Positions 18,742-26,611 of a stretch of 64,000 bases of DNA are shown here, in pieces. The translations under genes were made by a program, and so were the position numbers. The DNA is taken from contig CABVRZ010000004.1 of NCBI GenBank assembly GCA_902500775.1, positions 62,001 to 126,000 on the forward strand, in the 5' to 3' direction. The notes under the pieces are model-generated. The model was given only the letters and a program-made list of their open reading frames with translations, did not search any database and was not told the DNA's origin. Position 1 is the stretch's first letter; every line of letters starts with the position of its first letter. This stretch comes from an uncultured Nitrospira sp. GTDB taxonomy: Bacteria; Nitrospirota; Nitrospiria; Nitrospirales; Nitrospiraceae.

Positions 18742-19932
18742 AACTTTTCCCTCATCTCTCCGAGAGTTAGCGACCTTCACCCGTTCTGTCGATTCCTCAA
18801 GCGGACTGCCATAGGACAATCCATAGGACAAAAGGGCGTTGTGTAGCTGAGAAACGGCGGCTCGGAGCTGCTGATTCCAGCCATAGCCACCGTGCGAATA
18901 CGCGGCGGTCATGGATTCGCCCCCGAGTGGATCGTGTCCCATTCCCCGCAGGCGATGCCCAAGCAATGCCGCTCGCACTTCCAGAGGAACGCCGAGATTC
19001 TGCAGCCACGTGGCGAAGGTGTGGCGGAGATCATGGAAGTGGAGATCGACTATCTTGGCTTCCTTCGCCAAACGCTTCCAGAAGATGCTGAAGGCGGCAG
19101 GAGTCCATCGCCTGAAGATTCTTCCGTCCACATGGGCGATCGCCCCGCGTAGGGCCGCGTAGGCGGCAGGATTGAGGGGGATTTCACGGGGTGTCTGCTT
19201 CAATCGGCTTCGAGCGGGTGGGAGGATCAACCACCAACCGTCATCCCGCTTCCGCATCCAGGTTCGATCGATCTCTAAAATTTTGGCTTCCCGAAGGCCG
19301 GTATTGAGGGCAACCGTGACAATCCGCCAGAGTTCTAACGGGTCGTATTGGTTCGCCTGCATCACCTTGAGCTGGCGTTCATCCGTTTTCAGCTTGATCG
19401 CCTTGAGTTCTTCCGTGGTGGCCACTCGCTCACGGGTTACCACATCGGGCAGTTCGACTCGCTTGAGCCGGTTCTTATCGAGCTTGTCGAAGTCGACGGC
19501 GAGATTGAGGATCCGCATGAGCACGTTCCACTCACGCCGGATTGTCCAAGGGGCCGCCTTCGCAGCAAGTCGGGCCGTGATGTAGGCGAGACCATCCTCA
19601 GCTGTGAGGGAGTCCAGGGGACGCTGGCCAAAGCGGGGGAGTAGGTGAGTGTCGATGATCGATTCCGGTCTGGCCAGGTCAAACCGTTTCTTCACGTGCA
19701 TCGTTTGCCAGTACAGCGGGAGAAAGTCGGCGAAAGTCGGGGAGACATGCCGAGGGGTGACGTGTTGCTCGTTCCGCTGAATCTTGCCGATCATGGCGAT
19801 CGCCGCTTCCTCAGCCTGCTCTTTGGTCAGGTTGTACCCGAGGAGCGGGCGGTACCGTTGGCCTTTCCAGCGGACGTACAGATCGAAGGCTAGGCCCTTC
19901 TGAGTTCGCCGTGTTTTGATGGTGTAGGCCAT
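18685..19932 (-). CDS. int: Tyrosine recombinase (tRNA-Glu integrase)
   Basis: Site-specific recombinase of 415 residues. Catalytic residues are R214 (NTGLREAK), H300-x-x-R303 (HFHDLRHTF), H326 (LLGHR) and the nucleophile Y345. About 14 extra residues separate H326 from the tyrosine segment, which is longer than usual. The N-terminus carries the AP2-like arm domain and a SAM-like core-binding domain. The last codons are read from the tRNA and att sequence, and the stop TAG at 18685-18687 lies in the tRNA D-arm. In the excised circle the same frame would read a different, longer tail. It lies 3 bp after xis. Confidence 0.96.
   Translation of the reverse strand: MAYTIKTRRTQKGLAFDLYVRWKGQRYRPLLGYNLTKEQAEEAAIAMIGKIQRNEQHVTPRHVSPTFADFLPLYWQTMHVKKRFDLARPESIIDTHLLPRFGQRPLDSLTAEDGLAYITARLAAKAAPWTIRREWNVLMRILNLAVDFDKLDKNRLKRVELPDVVTRERVATTEELKAIKLKTDERQLKVMQANQYDPLELWRIVTVALNTGLREAKILEIDRTWMRKRDDGWWLILPPARSRLKQTPREIPLNPAAYAALRGAIAHVDGRIFRRWTPAAFSIFWKRLAKEAKIVDLHFHDLRHTFATWLQNLGVPLEVRAALLGHRLRGMGHDPLGGESMTAAYSHGGYGWNQQLRAAVSQLHNALLSYGLSYGSPLEESTERVKVANSRRDEGKVWWSQRDSNPCLSLERAPS
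18697..18741 (+). repeat. Attachment site repeat, left copy (attL)
   Basis: 45 bases identical to 29772-29816. It covers the tRNA-Glu anticodon loop, variable region, T-arm, acceptor strand and CCA. The identity ends at 18696 (C versus T) and 18742 (A versus C). Confidence 0.95.
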
Positions 19933-19935
19933 ATG

Positions 19936-20223
19936 CTACCGATACCGAGCGTTGCGATGGTAAACACGTCCTGCCTGAATGTCCATGACATCAGCACGGT
20001 CCTCGATCTGGCTTTGCTGTTGCTGATTTATCGCCACCGTGACCGGGCTCTCCCTAGTTCCATCCATCCGCCCCGCTTTCAACAACACTTCCAATTCATC
20101 CTGATCGAACAACTGAACTCGAGAGCCAGGCAGGCGATACCGAGGGATGTCCTTTCGCTGGTATAGGCTTGAGCGGGACATCCGGAGGAATTCAGCGGCT
20201 TCAGCAAGCGTAAGGGGTTTCAT
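19936..20223 (-). CDS. xis: Excisionase-like HTH protein
   Basis: 95 residues with an N-terminal MerR/excisionase winged helix: LTLAEAAEFLRMSRSSLYQ then PRYRLPGSRVQLF. The C-terminal tail is polar. Position directly upstream of int on the same strand, with a 3-bp gap, indicates co-transcription and a directionality-factor role. Function is inferred from fold and context. Confidence 0.85.
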   Translation of the reverse strand: MKPLTLAEAAEFLRMSRSSLYQRKDIPRYRLPGSRVQLFDQDELEVLLKAGRMDGTRESPVTVAINQQQQSQIEDRADVMDIQAGRVYHRNARYR

Positions 20224-20288
20224 TCTCCGATTCCTGGCTACGATACCAGTCGTCTACTCTTTCTCTTCTCCGCAACACCGTAGCAACG

Positions 20289-20306
20289 CCCCCCTTATAA
20301 GGGGGG
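20289..20306. repeat. 18-bp perfect GC-AT-GC palindrome
   Basis: CCCCCCTTATAAGGGGGG is its own reverse complement. It sits between xis and the iteron array and flanks the first iteron by two bases. It could be a terminator stem, an initiator-protein site or part of an origin. Confidence 0.7.
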
Positions 20307-20308
20307 GC

Positions 20309-20462
20309 TGTTACGCTACGCTGCAATAATACGAACGCTACGCATGCTGTTACGCTTCGATAAGCTATTGAATCTACAGAAAGAACTGTTCATTTTAGCT
20401 ACGCTGTTACGGGTGTTACGCTCTGTTACGCTACGAAGAGTGTTACGCTGCACTGTTACGCT
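20309..20462 (+). repeat. Iteron array (TGTTACGCT), candidate replication origin
   Basis: Six perfect copies of TGTTACGCT in one orientation begin at 20309, 20348, 20414, 20424, 20441 and 20454. A seventh copy, TGTTACGGG, begins at 20405. Extra TACGCT half-sites lie between the first copies. An AT-richer block at about 20357-20400 separates the outer and inner groups. The array ends one base inside the stop of the RepA-like gene. Direct repeats beside a replication ATPase gene are the hallmark of iteron plasmid origins. The array could instead be a regulatory or excision-accessory site. Confidence 0.75.
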
Positions 20463-20463
20463 C

Positions 20464-21672
20464 CTATTTCGAGCTGGTCACAGACCATTTGCCGTTAGAC
20501 AACTTGGACCACTTCCGGCGATCGTGACGGTTAAGAGTGGCTCGTACAGTCGGATGACCTTCTCCTAACTCTGTTGCGATCTCCTTCGCAGTTCTCGGCA
20601 TTCCGTCCTCTAACAAATTTCTGATCCGTGACGGTATCGGCAGAGACGCATCCTCATGACCCTCATCCTCTGCTTGTGGGTCGAACGCGCTCACGTGGCA
20701 GGCATTGCCGCTGAAATCAAACGTCAAGCCTTTGGGCTGCTGCAGGGCTCCGAAATTGATCTTTCGATGCGTCAGCGTGATGCGCTTCTGCTCCTCGGTC
20801 TCATCCATCAACTCCACCTCGTATTGGTTCCGGCAGAGATTCTGAAAGAACACGTTGCCATAGGCGGTCTTGGTATCTGTGTTCTTGGCCACGTGCGACA
20901 GCACGATCGACGAACAACCCATTGTCCTTAACGCCCGTTGCAGTTGCTTGGGAGCTTGCGTACTGTTGAGGTCATCGCCGCAGGCCATAATTGCACTGTC
21001 GATGATTACTAACTGGATGCCCTTCTCCTGAATCTCGCCAGCGATGAATTCCACCTCCTCGTGGAGGGGTTGGTTGCAGGCGCGATAGTAAGGGGCAAAG
21101 ACGTTCAGTTCTGGGTGTCCTTTGTAGAGACGCGTCAGGCGGGTCCCAATCGTCTCAGCATCCAACTCCCAATCCAGGTAGAGCACCGGACAGGATACTG
21201 CTCGGAAACCGTTCTGGTTGGCCCCGTGACAGGCGAGGAGGGCGAGATAGAGCGCCAGATACGATTTGCAGGATCCGCCTGGCGCATAGATCAACGTTTG
21301 ATGCTTCTGATAGACGAGCGGATTCAAGAGGAGCGGTACATTCGGCTGCTCATGGGGTTGCAGTACAATGACTGGCTCGCCCTTCCTGAGCTCCCGCAAG
21401 CCCAATACACACACGGTTTCAAGAACGGTGTCCCAACTGAGCGACTCGAGCTGATGCTTCCGGTCGAGCTCTTTAGCGAGTTGAGCTCGACTTCGTCCCG
21501 ACAACAAGTTGATTGATTGCTGGGTGAGAATACCCTTGGGATTAACCGCGACAACCTCCGCCCTCGTCTCTCCGCCAGTCTCTCGGATTCGGGAAAGGCT
21601 AATCGTGATCGAGTGGCTCGGCCAATCGAAGGATAGGGCACTGTTGCGCCGAGTCAGCGTGGGCTCAGTCAT
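20464..21672 (-). CDS. RepA-like AAA/RecA-fold ATPase with C-terminal winged helix
   Basis: 402 residues. A P-loop at 130-137 (APGGSCKS) has cysteine where GxGK(S/T) normally has glycine. Strand-end LVIIDS at 221-226 is the Walker B, and LSHVAK follows at the position of the RepA/DnaB sensor. About residues 340-400 form a winged-helix segment (RTAKEIATELGEGHPTVRATL). The layout matches AAA_25/RepA hexameric helicases of plasmids and islands. The adjacent iterons support a replication role. An N-terminal primase-like domain is not apparent. Confidence 0.8.
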   Translation of the reverse strand: MTEPTLTRRNSALSFDWPSHSITISLSRIRETGGETRAEVVAVNPKGILTQQSINLLSGRSRAQLAKELDRKHQLESLSWDTVLETVCVLGLRELRKGEPVIVLQPHEQPNVPLLLNPLVYQKHQTLIYAPGGSCKSYLALYLALLACHGANQNGFRAVSCPVLYLDWELDAETIGTRLTRLYKGHPELNVFAPYYRACNQPLHEEVEFIAGEIQEKGIQLVIIDSAIMACGDDLNSTQAPKQLQRALRTMGCSSIVLSHVAKNTDTKTAYGNVFFQNLCRNQYEVELMDETEEQKRITLTHRKINFGALQQPKGLTFDFSGNACHVSAFDPQAEDEGHEDASLPIPSRIRNLLEDGMPRTAKEIATELGEGHPTVRATLNRHDRRKWSKLSNGKWSVTSSK

Positions 21673-22004
21673 TGCGCAATCACCACCGGTTGAAAGGTCG
21701 CCGGATCGTGCTTTACGCGTTGAGGCTCACGAGCGTAGTTGGAGCGAGATATAGATCCGGTATTTGCCCCGTGAAGTTGTTCGTTTCGCAATCGAAGGTC
21801 GGCATTCTCCTGCTCCAACTCCTTGATGCGTTGAACCAACGGATCAGGAGGGAGGAATCCAGGCAGGTAGTGAGAAATCGCTCGCTCGACGTGAACAAAG
21901 CAGGCCTCACAAACACAGCCAACATTGTGGCCAATGGAGCGAAAGCGATGATACGGAGGAAGGTTCTGTTGTGCCTGATGCTCACAGGTGATACTGTTTC
22001 TCAT
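21669..22004 (-). CDS. Small coiled-coil protein coupled to the RepA-like gene
   Basis: 111 residues, unrecognised. The N-terminal third has four cysteines and several histidines (C7, C30, C32, C35 region: GCVCEACFVHVERA), a possible metal site. Residues 55-80 form a short coiled coil (RIKELEQENADLRLRNEQL). AAAGGAG precedes the ATG. The stop overlaps the RepA-like start by four bases, so they are translated together and likely act together. Confidence 0.75.
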   Translation of the reverse strand: MRNSITCEHQAQQNLPPYHRFRSIGHNVGCVCEACFVHVERAISHYLPGFLPPDPLVQRIKELEQENADLRLRNEQLHGANTGSISRSNYAREPQRVKHDPATFQPVVIAQ

Positions 22005-22083
22005 CGCTAGTCTCCTTTCTTGGTTCCGCCTCGCTTCGAGTTCGTACCTCGGGGCGGGGCGTTTTTATGCGCCTTTCTTTCAT

Positions 22084-22311
22084 TTAGCCAACATCCACAC
22101 ATGCCGGAGTGCGGGACCCTCGGACCGCAGGACGAAATAGCGTTGCTGCAGAAGTTCTAAGGATCGTCGCGAGCCGCTCTCGTTCGTCAGGGGTTGGTTC
22201 TATAAGGCCACGCTCAATCATCGAGTATCGCCCCTGACTCATTCCAGCGGCCCGGGCTAAATCCCACTGCGATTGTGTAGCAGACAAACGTAGAAGCTTA
22301 AGCCTCAGCAT
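22084..22311 (-). CDS. XRE-family HTH regulator
   Basis: 75 residues made of one Cro/CI-type helix-turn-helix: LRLSATQSQWDLARAAGMSQGRYSMIERG. The ATG at 22311 has GAAAGGATA upstream; the ATG at 22326 does not. It probably controls the replication and integration module that follows on the same strand. Confidence 0.85.
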   Translation of the reverse strand: MLRLKLLRLSATQSQWDLARAAGMSQGRYSMIERGLIEPTPDERERLATILRTSAATLFRPAVRGSRTPACVDVG

Positions 22312-22443
22312 TGGGTATCCTTTCATTTGGAAAATAGTGAATCATCATGGTGAGATGATGCCTGAAACATTTCAGAGAAAAGAGTCCGACAAAATGGTTG
22401 GCAGTGCTGCCGATGGCGGAGAGACGCGGGATATTTCGGGTGG

Positions 22444-23298
22444 CTATCGACAGGGAATGCGCGGAGAGACTGTGATGGTAGCCGGGATGGAGTATGCTGC
22501 AAGGCGTTTCCGGATCCATTCGCGGGATGGCGGAGGTAGGCCTTGGGCTATAAGAGCCTTTTGAATCTTCCCTGGTGACATTCCATGAACACCAAGCTCC
22601 AAAATGGTCAGATCAGTCAAAGCTTCTTGTGGGTTAGAATATGGCCTCTTTGTGCCGGTTTCTAAACCTTTCCGTGCTTTCCTGAGGAATTCATAATCCC
22701 CAAGCGATCGACGGATTCTTAAGAAGTCCCGGACGATTGGATCATCTGGCTGCCAGACCATGGCTTGACGCATCAGCAATTCATACTGGGATTGCAAATC
22801 GTTGTAGTCTTGATCCGTAATGGCCAGAGCGTGCCCCGCAGTTCGCTGCCTTTCGAGAAAACTCTTTTTTATTGTGGCCCAACGCTTGCGGAGGCGTTCA
22901 GACGTCTTAAGCAAAGCATCAAAGAGAGCTTGATAGTGATGAAGCCGTGCTCTCTCGGACTTACTGATGGATCGGCCTCGCTGTTTTGTCAGTTCTTGAG
23001 ACCTTTCCCAAAAGTGGACACTTGCCGCGTAGGCTGACCGATCGCTGCTGTCAGCGGTTTTGAGAGGCTTCCGAGGGGTTAAGGGGGGTCGAGAGCGCTT
23101 CCGTGAACTTGGTTGTGGTCGACTCCGATCAGATGCGATTGAGGTTTCCTTTGATCGCGAAGGGAGAGGACGATACCCACAAATTAGGCATTTCACCTCG
23201 CCGACTGAGCGGCCATCAATGATGGTATAACTTGGCATTAGACATTCGGAACCACACTTTGCGCATAAAACGGGAGATGAAAGTGAATTACCGGACAT
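22444..23298 (-). CDS. Zinc-ribbon protein of unknown function
   Basis: 284 residues from the ATG at 23298, which has AGGAGGG just upstream. The N-terminus carries two CxxC pairs (CAKCGSEC, then CLICGYRP) about 25 residues apart, a treble-clef or ribbon zinc site. A basic Ser/Arg/Pro-rich linker follows. The C-terminal 150 residues are helical and charged and end in a segment resembling a helix-turn-helix (MSPGKIQKALIAQGLPPPSREWIRK). Probable nucleic-acid binding; not recognised as a named family. Confidence 0.7.
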   Translation of the reverse strand: MSGNSLSSPVLCAKCGSECLMPSYTIIDGRSVGEVKCLICGYRPLPSRSKETSIASDRSRPQPSSRKRSRPPLTPRKPLKTADSSDRSAYAASVHFWERSQELTKQRGRSISKSERARLHHYQALFDALLKTSERLRKRWATIKKSFLERQRTAGHALAITDQDYNDLQSQYELLMRQAMVWQPDDPIVRDFLRIRRSLGDYEFLRKARKGLETGTKRPYSNPQEALTDLTILELGVHGMSPGKIQKALIAQGLPPPSREWIRKRLAAYSIPATITVSPRIPCR

Positions 23299-23403
23299 GC
23301 TCCCTCCTGGTCGAGGTCCTGGGTAGAGGGAAGAGGCACGGGCGCCAGGAACGCCCGCCGATCGGTTCATGAGGCCGATCGTTGCCTCCAAGAAGCTACA
23401 GTA

Positions 23404-24087
23404 TCATGAAGCGCGGGCCATGATGCGTGACAGCTGGGTAGCGCTCCATGTCCCAGCCCCTCGATACGTTGGAACGCCACTCTTGTTCATCGCCTCTGCT
23501 GTTGCGCGAAGCGTTAGACCTTGGGCCTGATAACCTTGAATCATGGGTTTGATAGAAGCGGCGAACGTGTTCGCGGCCTGTTGTCTTGCCTTGGCTCCCC
23601 GCCGTGAGGCGTTGCAGAGACTTCGACGTGATGGGTTGCCCAGCTTGATCCCTTTGCGTTTCAAGGCAGCTAAGGCTTCACGGGTTCTGGTGGAAATCAT
23701 GCTCCGTTCCTTCTCGCTTAACGCGGCATAGAGGTGCAATACGAACGGGTCTACATCCGGTCCAAGATCGGCCACGATGAAGGGAACACGCTCAGCCATA
23801 AGCCCAGCAATAAAGGCCACGTCCCTCGACAGCCGATCGAGCTTTGACACGATCACGGGTGCCTTGATCCTTCGCGCTTGGCGCAGCACCTCGGCTAGCT
23901 TCGGCCGACGAGTGAGGGCATCAGCTCCCTTACCTGTTTCGACTTCTTCCACCCAGTCGAGAATTGTGAAGCCCTCGGCGCCAGCAAAGCGCCGGATGGT
24001 CTCGCGTTGGGCGGATAGACCATTGCCTTTGTTGCCCTGATCCGCTGTGCTGACCCTCATATAAGCGAATGCAGCTCGGTTTTCCAT
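23404..24087 (-). CDS. Serine recombinase (resolvase/invertase family)
   Basis: 227 residues. The catalytic serine is S13 in [10 protein letters not shown]. The conserved arginine pair lies in [10 protein letters not shown] and the helix E region in [16 protein letters not shown]. The C-terminal DNA-binding segment is [21 protein letters not shown] strong GGAGAGGAGG ribosome-binding site precedes the ATG. It is a second recombinase class in an element that already has a tyrosine integrase. Dimer resolution of a circular form or DNA inversion are both possible. Confidence 0.92.
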   Translation of the reverse strand: MENRAAFAYMRVSTADQGNKGNGLSAQRETIRRFAGAEGFTILDWVEEVETGKGADALTRRPKLAEVLRQARRIKAPVIVSKLDRLSRDVAFIAGLMAERVPFIVADLGPDVDPFVLHLYAALSEKERSMISTRTREALAALKRKGIKLGNPSRRSLCNASRRGAKARQQAANTFAASIKPMIQGYQAQGLTLRATAEAMNKSGVPTYRGAGTWSATQLSRIMARAS

Positions 24088-24142
24088 CAGACCTCCTCTC
24101 CATACACAAGACCAAATGGACGTTTGAAGTTGTGTATATGTT

Positions 24143-24535
24143 TCATGATGCGGGTTCTACGAGAGCGAGAGACGAGCCGCTATCCCGTGTAGCGGGAGGA
24201 GGGATCGGAGACAACGCTTCAGAATTCGCAAACATCTCCTGCGTTGTCTCCACATAGGAGAGCATGTCGCTGCCGGACCGGAGTTCTATCAGTAAATCCT
24301 CGACCACCATCCGTACGAGTTCGGCATCGAGTTGCGGTCGGCTCTCAGTCGCTAGGGCGAGCAGCTCCAATCGTTGTAGGCATTGCTTCAGAATATGAAT
24401 GGCTAACTCACCATTCTCTGCCATCCTTTTCAGCCCGAACAGGTGGCCCTGCGTCTCATCGCTAATCTCACCATCTCGATTCCTGAACATGACCCGGCCA
24501 TGAAGCATCACTAATGGTGTGGCGTTCCCTAGCAT
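24143..24535 (-). CDS. Hypothetical element protein
   Basis: 130 residues, unrecognised, mostly helical and acidic, without signal peptide or membrane segment. The central part ([20 protein letters not shown]) looks like an amphipathic helix. An AAGGGA sequence lies upstream of the ATG. It is the first of a run of small genes upstream of the serine recombinase. Confidence 0.55.
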   Translation of the reverse strand: MLGNATPLVMLHGRVMFRNRDGEISDETQGHLFGLKRMAENGELAIHILKQCLQRLELLALATESRPQLDAELVRMVVEDLLIELRSGSDMLSYVETTQEMFANSEALSPIPPPATRDSGSSLALVEPAS

Positions 24536-24574
24536 CTGTCACCATCCCTTCTTTCTGATTCTAGGCAGTTGTAA

Positions 24575-24769
24575 TCAAAGGACTGGCTCACCTTGATACA
24601 TTCGGCGAAGGATCGTCACGGCGTCATTAACCAGTCCCGAGAGGCTTTGGCCAGTCTGCTTTGATTCTGCCGTGAGAAAGGCGATGTTTTGTGGATGGAT
24701 GTATCCCTGCATCCGTTTAAATTGAACCTGCTGCGTGGGGCGATTTCGGCGATTCTTGGTCTGTGTCAT
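24575..24769 (-). CDS. Small ribbon-helix-helix-like protein
   Basis: 64 residues. A basic N-terminus precedes KRMQGYIHPQNIAFLTAESKQT and GQSLSGLVNDAVTILRRMY, which fits the strand-helix-helix layout of CopG/Arc proteins. AAAGGAG lies eight bases before the ATG. It follows another ribbon-helix-helix gene by 33 bp and may share its operon. Confidence 0.65.
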   Translation of the reverse strand: MTQTKNRRNRPTQQVQFKRMQGYIHPQNIAFLTAESKQTGQSLSGLVNDAVTILRRMYQGEPVL

Positions 24770-24802
24770 CTGACAAACTCCTTTCCGTTTTCTGTTAATG
24801 GG

Positions 24803-24949
24803 CTACCGCTTCTTTTCTCTAGAGGCTTGAAGCTCTCTCTCCAGCAAACCTCGAATGAACCCGCTGGCCGTGGTGCCCTTGGATCTCAAGGCGTCGAGTT
24901 TCGACTTGAGCGACGGCGGAACCTGAATTAGTAGACGAACCATTTTCAT
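24803..24949 (-). CDS. CopG-like ribbon-helix-helix protein
   Basis: 48 residues from the ATG at 24949, which has GGGAGGTGA upstream. The sequence VRLLIQVPPSLKSKLDALRSKG and TTASGFIRGLLEREL is a textbook CopG/Arc fold. It faces a nested palindrome at 24974-24999 and a divergent small gene, so it is a likely autorepressor. Confidence 0.75.
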   Translation of the reverse strand: MKMVRLLIQVPPSLKSKLDALRSKGTTASGFIRGLLERELQASREKKR

Positions 24950-24973
24950 ACCCTCACCTCCCTTCATGGCAGT

Positions 24974-24999
24974 ATGATATGTGAGCATATCATGATATG
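24974..24999. promoter_or_regulatory. Nested palindromic operator between divergent RHH genes
   Basis: ATGATATG-TGAG-CATATCAT (24974-24993) is a perfect 8-4-8 inverted repeat. It overlaps a second perfect palindrome, CATATCATGATATG (24986-24999). Three half-sites of the same ATATG-type motif at regular spacing suit cooperative binding of ribbon-helix-helix dimers. It lies 25 bases before the leftward start and 52 bases before the rightward start. Confidence 0.7.
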
Positions 25000-25051
25000 T
25001 CAACGAGGTGTTCCTATCAGGGGCGTGGGAACCGTGCTAAGCTGTCGCACC

Positions 25052-25243
25052 ATGGCCAAAAAGACTGAAAGTGAAGACAAAGGCGGGGCTTGGATTTTTC
25101 GAGACATCTCACGTGATCTCATGAAGAGAGCCAAGATTGCCGCTGCGGTGGAAGGCAAGAGCATCAAGGCGCTCGTTCTGGAAGCGTTAGAGGGGAAGAT
25201 CCAAGAACTTGAGAAGAAGGGACTCTTGCCGAAAAACAAGTGA
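25052..25243 (+). CDS. Arc-like ribbon-helix-helix protein
   Basis: 63 residues from the ATG at 25052. WIFRDISRDLMKRAKIAAAVEGKSIKAL... begins with the beta strand and first helix of Arc/FitA-type antitoxin and repressor folds. The tail is lysine-rich. It is divergent from the CopG-like gene across the nested operator. No toxin-like partner is adjacent, so a toxin-antitoxin role is not supported. Confidence 0.7.
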   Translation: MAKKTESEDKGGAWIFRDISRDLMKRAKIAAAVEGKSIKALVLEALEGKIQELEKKGLLPKNK

Positions 25244-25405
25244 GGACTACTCACCGTCGAGACAGTCAGAGGCATGAGCAAGCTGAGTAGGAGGCACATT
25301 TCATCCCAGAATCTGTGCTTCGAACTCGAAGAGGCGATTGTGTTGCATTTCACACCATCGAATAAACCTCAGCTCCTTCCCTAATAAAGGGTCAGTGGTC
25401 GCAGA

Positions 25406-26155
25406 ATGCTGAACATGCTGCCGTCGAAGCTGGCCTGCCTGATACGAAAGCCATTCTGTTGGTATAACCAACTTACAATGGCTGCGAAAATAGATGTTTC
25501 GAGCACCATCATTGTTACTTTTTCCACCTTAGTTATGGCTGTCTTCACTATTGCACTCTGGTGGACTTCGGCTGAGCAGCTCGGGCAGATTAAAGCGCAG
25601 ACCAAAGCGATGCAAGACCAGCTCACAGAAATGAAAGAAGGAAGCGAGGATACTAAAACCATCTCTGAATCAACCAAAGCTCAAGCTGAAAGCACGAGAG
25701 TTATGGCCGAATCTATGTTGCGCGATCAGCGTGCTTGGGTCGGACCATACAGAGTTGCCAATCCTCGAGTGACAGCTGGGAAGCCCGTTGGCTTGGAAAT
25801 TGATTACGTCAATGGCGGCAGAAGCCCTGCTAGAAGCTTCAAAGTGACTACGGCATTGAAGTATCAGCCTAGCAGTGAGAAGTTCGTTCCTGATTATAGG
25901 GTTCTCACAACCAGTCAGGCGCTGGTAGCTATGTACCCTCAAATGATTGTTTCTTCCGACCTCTCTCAAATAAACTTCGTGCTTGAAAAAAAGCAGATTG
26001 ACCAACTGATAAATGGAAGCTTTAGGATGTATGTTTTTGGTAAGTACACATACAGCACTGTTAATGTTGAGGGTGGAGGAACATTTTGTATCTTTTTTCG
26101 TAGCGAGCTGACTCAAGCTCCAGGCTGGTGCGACTCCTACAATGATATCTATTAA
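25406..26155 (+). CDS. Single-pass membrane protein with coiled coil and beta domain
   Basis: Up to 249 residues; a start at ATG 25478 (MAAKIDVSS) is also plausible, and neither has a clear ribbon of AGGAGG. One membrane segment (about 33-53: TIIVTFSTLVMAVFTIALWW) is followed by a helical, probably coiled segment (QLGQIKAQTKAMQDQLTEM) and a C-terminal beta-rich domain starting at RAWVGPYRV. Unrecognised. The layout resembles the host protein at 59128-59796. It opens a three-gene cassette with a lipoprotein and an exported protein. Confidence 0.7.
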   Translation: MLNMLPSKLACLIRKPFCWYNQLTMAAKIDVSSTIIVTFSTLVMAVFTIALWWTSAEQLGQIKAQTKAMQDQLTEMKEGSEDTKTISESTKAQAESTRVMAESMLRDQRAWVGPYRVANPRVTAGKPVGLEIDYVNGGRSPARSFKVTTALKYQPSSEKFVPDYRVLTTSQALVAMYPQMIVSSDLSQINFVLEKKQIDQLINGSFRMYVFGKYTYSTVNVEGGGTFCIFFRSELTQAPGWCDSYNDIY

Positions 26156-26207
26156 GGCCCTAGAACGGTTTGCGGCGTCAGTCAATCCGAATGGTCGGAG
26201 ATGATTT

Positions 26208-26609
26208 ATGCGAACGGTTTTTAATGCAGTCACAATGGTAGCTATCTTGGCCGGCTGTACCCATGCCAGCATCTCTTCTATCCCAATGGAGATTGAGGGT
26301 GTCGGTACAGTCTATCGATACCAGGGGCGAGCGAACTTTTCCCACCAAATAGCTGAGGCTGATCGACTGCTTACCGAGCACTGCAAGGCTCTGAATAATG
26401 GTCGGCCTGTGATCGTCGATCTGCAGAAACGGGATCTAGGCATGGTCACTATGGGGAGTGGACAGTCCTCCACACACTTCAATGCAACCGGAACGGGGAC
26501 GCCTTACAGTACAAACCTTATGGGCTCGGCAACGACTTTTTCGTCAGGCACCACGTCGGGAATGCGCAATCTCAATCAAGAGATCCTTTTCAAGTGTGTT
26601 GCTGAGTAA
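26208..26609 (+). CDS. Predicted lipoprotein
   Basis: 133 residues. The signal peptide MRTVFNAVTMVAILAGC ends in a canonical LAGC lipobox, so C17 would be lipidated. The mature part is Ser/Thr/Gly-rich near its C-terminus. GGAG lies upstream of the ATG. No family recognised. The next gene starts 2 bp after its stop. Confidence 0.75.
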   Translation: MRTVFNAVTMVAILAGCTHASISSIPMEIEGVGTVYRYQGRANFSHQIAEADRLLTEHCKALNNGRPVIVDLQKRDLGMVTMGSGQSSTHFNATGTGTPYSTNLMGSATTFSSGTTSGMRNLNQEILFKCVAE

Positions 26610-26611
26610 TC

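Noticed and set aside
20309-20462. CRISPR array
   Set aside because: Repeats are 9 bp with irregular spacing and no cas genes nearby; iterons are the better description.
25052-25243. Toxin-antitoxin module in the island
   Set aside because: Ribbon-helix-helix proteins can be antitoxins, but no PIN, RelE, HicA or similar toxin lies beside any of the three genes.
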